A stretch of 9,159 nucleotides of DNA, from NCBI GenBank assembly GCA_035628055.1, contig DASPKO010000270.1:1-9159 (forward strand). Reading direction: 5' to 3'. Shown one piece after another: positions 5,850 through 9,159 of this stretch. Every line of letters starts with the position of its first letter. Position 1 is the stretch's first letter. The notes below the pieces were generated by a model. The model was not told the origin of the DNA. It did not search any database and saw only the letters and a program-made list of their open reading frames with translations. This DNA is from DASPKO01 sp035628055 (GTDB lineage: Bacteria > Planctomycetota > Phycisphaerae > Phycisphaerales > UBA1924). A program made the translations under genes and the position numbers.

Positions 5850-7703
5850 ATGCGTACCCGCACCATGGCCGTCCCGGGCGCGCCCTCCCCGCAGATCGCC
5901 TGGCCGGCCCTCGGCCTGGCGCTCGCCCTCGCGCTCGCCGGAAGCCCGACCGAGGGGTCCGCCGGCACGGCGCTCTCTAACGACCGGTCTGGCCACGCTG
6001 GCCCGGCCCCCCAGCCGCCGACCGGGGGCATCCACCCCGCCCTCCGCCGGGTCCTGGCCGCGGAGGGGGAGCCCGTCAAGGCGTGGATCTTCCTCGCCGA
6101 CCGCGGGTTCACCAGCCCCGAGGAGCTCGGGGCCGCGCTCGCCGAGGCCGAGGGGGCTCTCGACCCGCGCACGCGCTCGCGCCGCCTGCTGCGCCGCACC
6201 GACTCCGGGCTGGTGGACGAGCGGGACCTGCCCGTGAACGAGGGATACATCCGCCAGATCGAGGCGACGGGGGTGCGCGTCCACGCCCGCAGCTCCTGGC
6301 TGAACGCCGTCAGCGCCGCGGTCACGGCCGCGCAGGCGGAGGCCATCGCCGCCCTTCCGTTCGTCCGCTCCCTCCAGCCGGTGCGCTGGGGCCCGGCCAC
6401 GGAGCCGGTCTCGCTGGGGAACGCCGGGGGACCGCCGGGAGGCGACGGCATGCCGGTGCGCGGGCCGGGCGGCTTCTACGGGCAGGCCACGGCCCAGCTC
6501 GCCCAGGTGAATCTCCCCGCCGTCCATGCCCAGGGCTTCACCGGGGCGGGGGTCGTCGTCGGCGTGCTCGACACCGGCTTCCTGCGCGAGCACGTCGCGT
6601 TCAACCACCCCGCGCACCCGCTGGTGGTGGTCGCCGAGCACGACTTTGTCATGGGCGACGGCAACACCGCCCCGCAGCCGGGCGACGACCCGAACCAGCA
6701 CGGGCATGGCACGCTCATCTTGGGCGTGCTGGCGGCCTATGCGCCCGATTCGCTCGTGGGCGGCGCCTACGACGCCTCCTTCATCCTGTGCAAGACCGAG
6801 AACGTGCTCAGCGAGACGCCCGTGGAGGAAGACAACTACGTCGCGGCCCTGCAGTTCATCGAGGCCCACGGGGGCGACCTGGCCACCGCCTCGCTGCTCT
6901 ACAGCGACTGGTACACCCCCGCCGACTACAACGGGCTGATCGCGGTCACCACCATCGCGGTCAACACCGCCACCGCCAACGGGCTCCATTGCCTCAGCGC
7001 CGTCGGCAACTCCGGGCACGACGCCGATCCCACCACCCACCATCTGGGCGCCCCCGCCGACGCCTTCCGCGTCATCTCCTGCGGGGCCGTGCGCTCCGAC
7101 GGCGTGATCGCCGGGTTCAGCTCCGACGGGCCGACCGTCGACGGGCGCGTCAAGCCGGAGGTGCTGGCCCGGGGCGTCGAGACCGCCACCGTGGCCGCCA
7201 GCGGGACCACCGGCATCTGGTTCCCCAGCGGGACGTCGCTCTCGACCCCGGTCGCGGCCTCGGTCGTTGCCTGCCTGGTGCAGGCCCGCCCGGGCTGGAC
7301 CGTCGACCAGATGCGCACGTTCCTTACCACCACCGCGAGCGACTTCGCGGCCACCGGCACCACGGACCCGCTCTTCATCCGCGGGTACGGGATCGTGAAC
7401 GCGGCGGCCGCCCTCGACCGTGACTGCAACGCCAACGGCGTGCCCGACCCGCAGGACGTGCTGGCAGGCGCTCCGGACTACAACGGCAACAGCACGCCCG
7501 ACTCCTGCGAGCCGTGCATCGCCGACGTGAACCTCGACGGCGACGTCACCTCGGCCGACATCAGCACCCTCCTGGGCCGCTGGTTCGCCGATCTGGCCGG
7601 GGGGACGCGCACCGCCGACTTCAACGACGACAATGCCGTGACCACGGCGGACATCACGGCGTTCCTGGGCGCCTGGTTCGCGGGCATCCAGAACGGGTGC
7701 TAG
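5850..7703 (+). CDS. Secreted subtilisin-like (S8) serine protease with C-terminal Ca-binding repeat and dockerin-like module
   Basis: This 617-residue exported protease starts at ATG 5850, preceded by AGGAG at 5839-5843 (6 nt spacing). Residues 1-38 hold a signal peptide with core ALGLALALALAG (20-31). Residues 60-180 resemble the I9-like N-terminal region of S8 proteases (VKAWIFLADRGFTSPEEL, LPVNEGYI, SSWLNAVSAAVT), probably a propeptide. The catalytic domain (about 208-522) shows Asp241 (VLDTGF), His286 (HGHGTLILG), oxyanion Asn387 (AVGNSGHD) and Ser463 (SGTSLSTPVAA), so all key residues are present. A Cys-bracketed Ca-binding segment follows (DCNANGVPD, 525-533; DYNGNSTPDSC, 543-553). Next come two dockerin/EF-hand-like loops (Asp559-Asp570, DVNLDGDVTSAD; Asp590-Asp601, DFNDDNAVTTAD), each followed by a GRWF/GAWF helix end, and a terminal NGC. 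The tail suggests Ca-dependent folding and possible docking to a partner or the cell surface. The catalytic domain resembles Bacteroidetes-type S8 proteases that carry a KTEDV-like motif (here KTENV). The peptide substrate is unknown. Confidence 0.93.
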   Translation: MRTRTMAVPGAPSPQIAWPALGLALALALAGSPTEGSAGTALSNDRSGHAGPAPQPPTGGIHPALRRVLAAEGEPVKAWIFLADRGFTSPEELGAALAEAEGALDPRTRSRRLLRRTDSGLVDERDLPVNEGYIRQIEATGVRVHARSSWLNAVSAAVTAAQAEAIAALPFVRSLQPVRWGPATEPVSLGNAGGPPGGDGMPVRGPGGFYGQATAQLAQVNLPAVHAQGFTGAGVVVGVLDTGFLREHVAFNHPAHPLVVVAEHDFVMGDGNTAPQPGDDPNQHGHGTLILGVLAAYAPDSLVGGAYDASFILCKTENVLSETPVEEDNYVAALQFIEAHGGDLATASLLYSDWYTPADYNGLIAVTTIAVNTATANGLHCLSAVGNSGHDADPTTHHLGAPADAFRVISCGAVRSDGVIAGFSSDGPTVDGRVKPEVLARGVETATVAASGTTGIWFPSGTSLSTPVAASVVACLVQARPGWTVDQMRTFLTTTASDFAATGTTDPLFIRGYGIVNAAAALDRDCNANGVPDPQDVLAGAPDYNGNSTPDSCEPCIADVNLDGDVTSADISTLLGRWFADLAGGTRTADFNDDNAVTTADITAFLGAWFAGIQNGC

Positions 7704-7715
7704 CAGGGCGATGCC

Positions 7716-7758
7716 ACGGGCCCGGGGCCAGCACCAGATGCGCGCGCTCAGGGCCCGT
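7716..7758. terminator. Weak inverted repeat at the convergent subtilase/mqnE junction
   Basis: ACGGGCCC (7716-7723) pairs with GGGCCCGT (7751-7758) across 27 nt, spanning the 44-bp gap and the last codons of mqnE. It could stall transcription from both sides, but the long loop and missing T-tract make chance pairing in GC-rich DNA likely. Confidence 0.2.
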
Positions 7759-9010
7759 CGGCCTGGACCCACCAGCGCTGGCCCTCGCGGCGCACCGGCC
7801 GGTAAAGCGTGTCGCGCTCCACGGGCCGGAACCCGGCCTCGCGGATGGCCCGGCGGAGGGCAAAGACGCTCACCTCCTGGTGCGTGGCGGGGGCCTCGGG
7901 CCCGGCGCCGTCCGGCCCGCCCGGCGCCGCCCCGGGAAGCTTGGTGATGTCGTACCACACCACGGTGCCGTCGAGGTCGTCCGCCCCGCACCCGAGCATG
8001 AGCTGGGCCATGGGCAGGGTCTGCATGATCCAGAAGGCCTTGACGTGCGCGAAGTTGTCGAGCATCAGCCGCGCCACCGCCAGGGTGCGGAGGTTCTCGA
8101 GCCCCCCGGGCCCGGCCAGGTGGCCCAGCCCGCTCCCGTCCGGGATGAACGGGAGGGGGATGATGGTCTGGAACCGGCCCCCGCCGCCGCGCTCCAGGGC
8201 CGCGTCCTGGGCGCGCCGGAGCAGGTCCATGTGCACGAGCCGCTCGCGCGCGTCCTCGATGTGCCCGTACAGGATCGTCGCGTTAGTGCACAGCCCGAGC
8301 TCGTGGGCGACGCGGTGCACCTCCAGCCAGACGTCGGAGCGGATCTTGCCCCGGAAGGCCTCGTCGTGCACCCGGTCGTCGAAGACCTCGGCCCCACCCC
8401 CCGGCAGCGAGCCGAGCCCGGCCTCGATCAGGCGCTCCAGCACCCAGCGGATGCCCGCGGCCGGATCGGAGCCGCGGTACACACGCGCGATCCGCGCCAG
8501 GTGCACGATCTCGACCGCGGTGAAAGCCTTGACGTGCAGGTCGCTCCCGAGGCCGCGGGCCGTCTCGCGGATGGTGCGCACCAGGTCGGTGTAGTACTCG
8601 AAGGGGAGGTACGGGTGGAGGCCGCCGACGGAGTGGATCTCGGTCGCCCCGGCCGCGACGGCCAGGCGGGCCTGCTCGCGGACGTAGTCCATGTCGCGGG
8701 TGTAGGCCTTGGCCTCGCCGCGCTTGGCGTAGAAGTCGCAGAAGCTGCACGAGAGCGCGCACACGTTCGAGTAGTTGAGGTGCCGGTTGATGTTGTAGTA
8801 GGCCACGTCGCCGTGCCGGCGCCGGCGCACCGTGTCGGCCAGCTCGCAGACCCGCCACAGGTCGGGCGTCCGGTAGAGCGCCAGCCCGTCCTCGGGGGTG
8901 AGCCGCGTGCCGCCCTCGACCTTGTCCGCGACGTCGTCCAGGCGCGGGTCGTGCCCCGGGCGCGGGGCCGGGCGCGAGGAGGGCGACGGCGGCGTGATCA
9001 GCGTGGCCAT
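7748..9010 (-). CDS. mqnE: Aminofutalosine synthase (radical SAM), futalosine pathway of menaquinone synthesis
   Basis: This 420-residue radical SAM enzyme should convert 3-[(1-carboxyvinyl)oxy]benzoate plus SAM into 6-amino-6-deoxyfutalosine, an early step of the Mqn menaquinone route. The 4Fe-4S site is CALSCSFC (Cys84, Cys88, Cys91; CX3CX2C) within NRHLNYSNVCALSCSFCDFY. Family marks are GTRLTPEDGLALYRTPDL (34-51), RRRRHGDVAYYNINRH (62-77), SVGGLHPYLPFEYY (127-140), EAGLGSLPGGGAEVF (196-210) and NATILYGHIE (243-252). The GLHP...LPFEYY and SLPGGGAE(I/V)F marks favour MqnE over the cyclase MqnC or F420 enzyme CofH. The ATG at 9010 is preferred to an in-frame GTG at 9034 because it avoids more non-homologous N-terminus, but neither has a good Shine-Dalgarno. 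Residues about 2-22 are Pro-rich, and residues 360-376 are an Ala/Gly/Pro insert. The gene is monocistronic in this view, converging on the subtilase and diverging from the right-edge gene; the other mqn genes are not in the window. Confidence 0.9.
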   Translation of the reverse strand: MATLITPPSPSSRPAPRPGHDPRLDDVADKVEGGTRLTPEDGLALYRTPDLWRVCELADTVRRRRHGDVAYYNINRHLNYSNVCALSCSFCDFYAKRGEAKAYTRDMDYVREQARLAVAAGATEIHSVGGLHPYLPFEYYTDLVRTIRETARGLGSDLHVKAFTAVEIVHLARIARVYRGSDPAAGIRWVLERLIEAGLGSLPGGGAEVFDDRVHDEAFRGKIRSDVWLEVHRVAHELGLCTNATILYGHIEDARERLVHMDLLRRAQDAALERGGGGRFQTIIPLPFIPDGSGLGHLAGPGGLENLRTLAVARLMLDNFAHVKAFWIMQTLPMAQLMLGCGADDLDGTVVWYDITKLPGAAPGGPDGAGPEAPATHQEVSVFALRRAIREAGFRPVERDTLYRPVRREGQRWWVQADGP

Positions 9011-9021
9011 GAATGCCCGAG

Positions 9022-9027
9022 ACGGTA
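9022..9027 (-). promoter_or_regulatory. Candidate -10-like hexamer TACCGT before mqnE
   Basis: On the minus strand GCTACCGTCTC places TACCGT 11 nt before the ATG at 9010. If it is a true -10, transcription would start almost at the start codon, giving a leaderless or near-leaderless message, consistent with the missing Shine-Dalgarno. It is a four-of-six match only and may be chance. Confidence 0.22.
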
Positions 9028-9057
9028 GCGCCACGGCACCGCCGGTACCATCCGGGC

Positions 9058-9159
9058 ATGAGCACGATCAAGGCCGAGACGATCCTGGCGGAGCTCAACC
9101 GTCTGCGCAAGGAGATCGGCGAGGACCCGAGCGACCTCGAATGGCTCGCGGTGCACCAC
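9058..9159 (+). CDS. Hypothetical protein, N-terminal 34 codons only
   Basis: An ATG at 9058 opens a frame that is still open at the right edge. The visible part begins MSTIKAETILAELNRL and continues with a charged, probably helical segment (RKEIGEDPSDLEW) ending LAVHH. The alternation of Leu/Ile with Lys/Glu suggests an amphipathic helix; there is no signal peptide. I do not recognise the family. It diverges from mqnE across 47 bp. Balanced codon content unlike the Arg/Pro/Ala-rich spurious frames around it supports a real gene. There is no clear Shine-Dalgarno; a TACCAT at 9046-9051 lies only 6 nt upstream, so a leaderless start is possible. The actual start could shift, and the function cannot be inferred from this fragment. 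Confidence 0.6.
   Translation, partial: MSTIKAETILAELNRLRKEIGEDPSDLEWLAVHH

Noticed and set aside
5715..7991. 758-codon minus-strand open frame opposite the subtilase
   Set aside because: Low-complexity Gly/Arg/Val composition and no motifs; it also runs into the mqnE 3' end in another frame. It is a shadow of the protease gene.
7514..9028. 504-codon plus-strand open frame opposite mqnE
   Set aside because: His/Arg/Gly/Val-rich with no recognisable domain; the minus strand carries a complete radical SAM enzyme.
9011..9034. GTG start for mqnE at 9034, adding eight residues
   Set aside because: No better ribosome-binding site than ATG 9010, and the added residues are not part of the recognised family region; kept only as an alternative.

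Overview
The window is very GC-rich (well over 65% by eye), with strong G/C at third codon positions. The best lineage clue is the secreted subtilase at 5850-7703. It ends in a Cys-bracketed Ca-binding repeat plus a two-repeat dockerin-like module whose last residues are NGC, an architecture I associate with Phycisphaerae (Planctomycetota). A single-chain FAD/Fe-S 2-hydroxyacid dehydrogenase and a futalosine-pathway MqnE fit this but do not prove it. No tRNA, rRNA, CRISPR array, insertion sequence or sign of recent gene transfer was seen.

Layout, left to right: (1) a secreted DUF4139-type protein on the minus strand, cut by the left edge; (2) a 177-bp divergent promoter region; (3) a 1078-residue FAD-linked oxidase fused to a GlcF-like Fe-S/CCG half, plus strand; (4) metF on the minus strand, overlapping gene 3 tail-to-tail by 29 bp; (5) a 221-bp divergent region with a perfect 24-bp palindrome, a nested 8-bp tandem repeat and a separate 10-bp-stem hairpin; (6) a small CoA-binding protein, plus strand; (7) the subtilase-dockerin protein, plus strand; (8) a 44-bp convergent gap; (9) mqnE, minus strand; (10) a 47-bp divergent gap; (11) the first 34 codons of an unrecognised plus-strand gene. 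No gap exceeds 300 bp.

The genes do not form one operon or pathway. One plausible link is respiratory: MqnE makes a menaquinone precursor, and dehydrogenases like gene 3 commonly pass electrons towards the quinone pool. MetF is one-carbon metabolism, and the subtilase and DUF4139 protein are exported. I see no clearly new multi-gene system. The most notable unexplained signals are regulatory: dyads placed against candidate -10 elements before the FAD/Fe-S gene and metF, and a recurring TACAYT-like hexamer before several genes.
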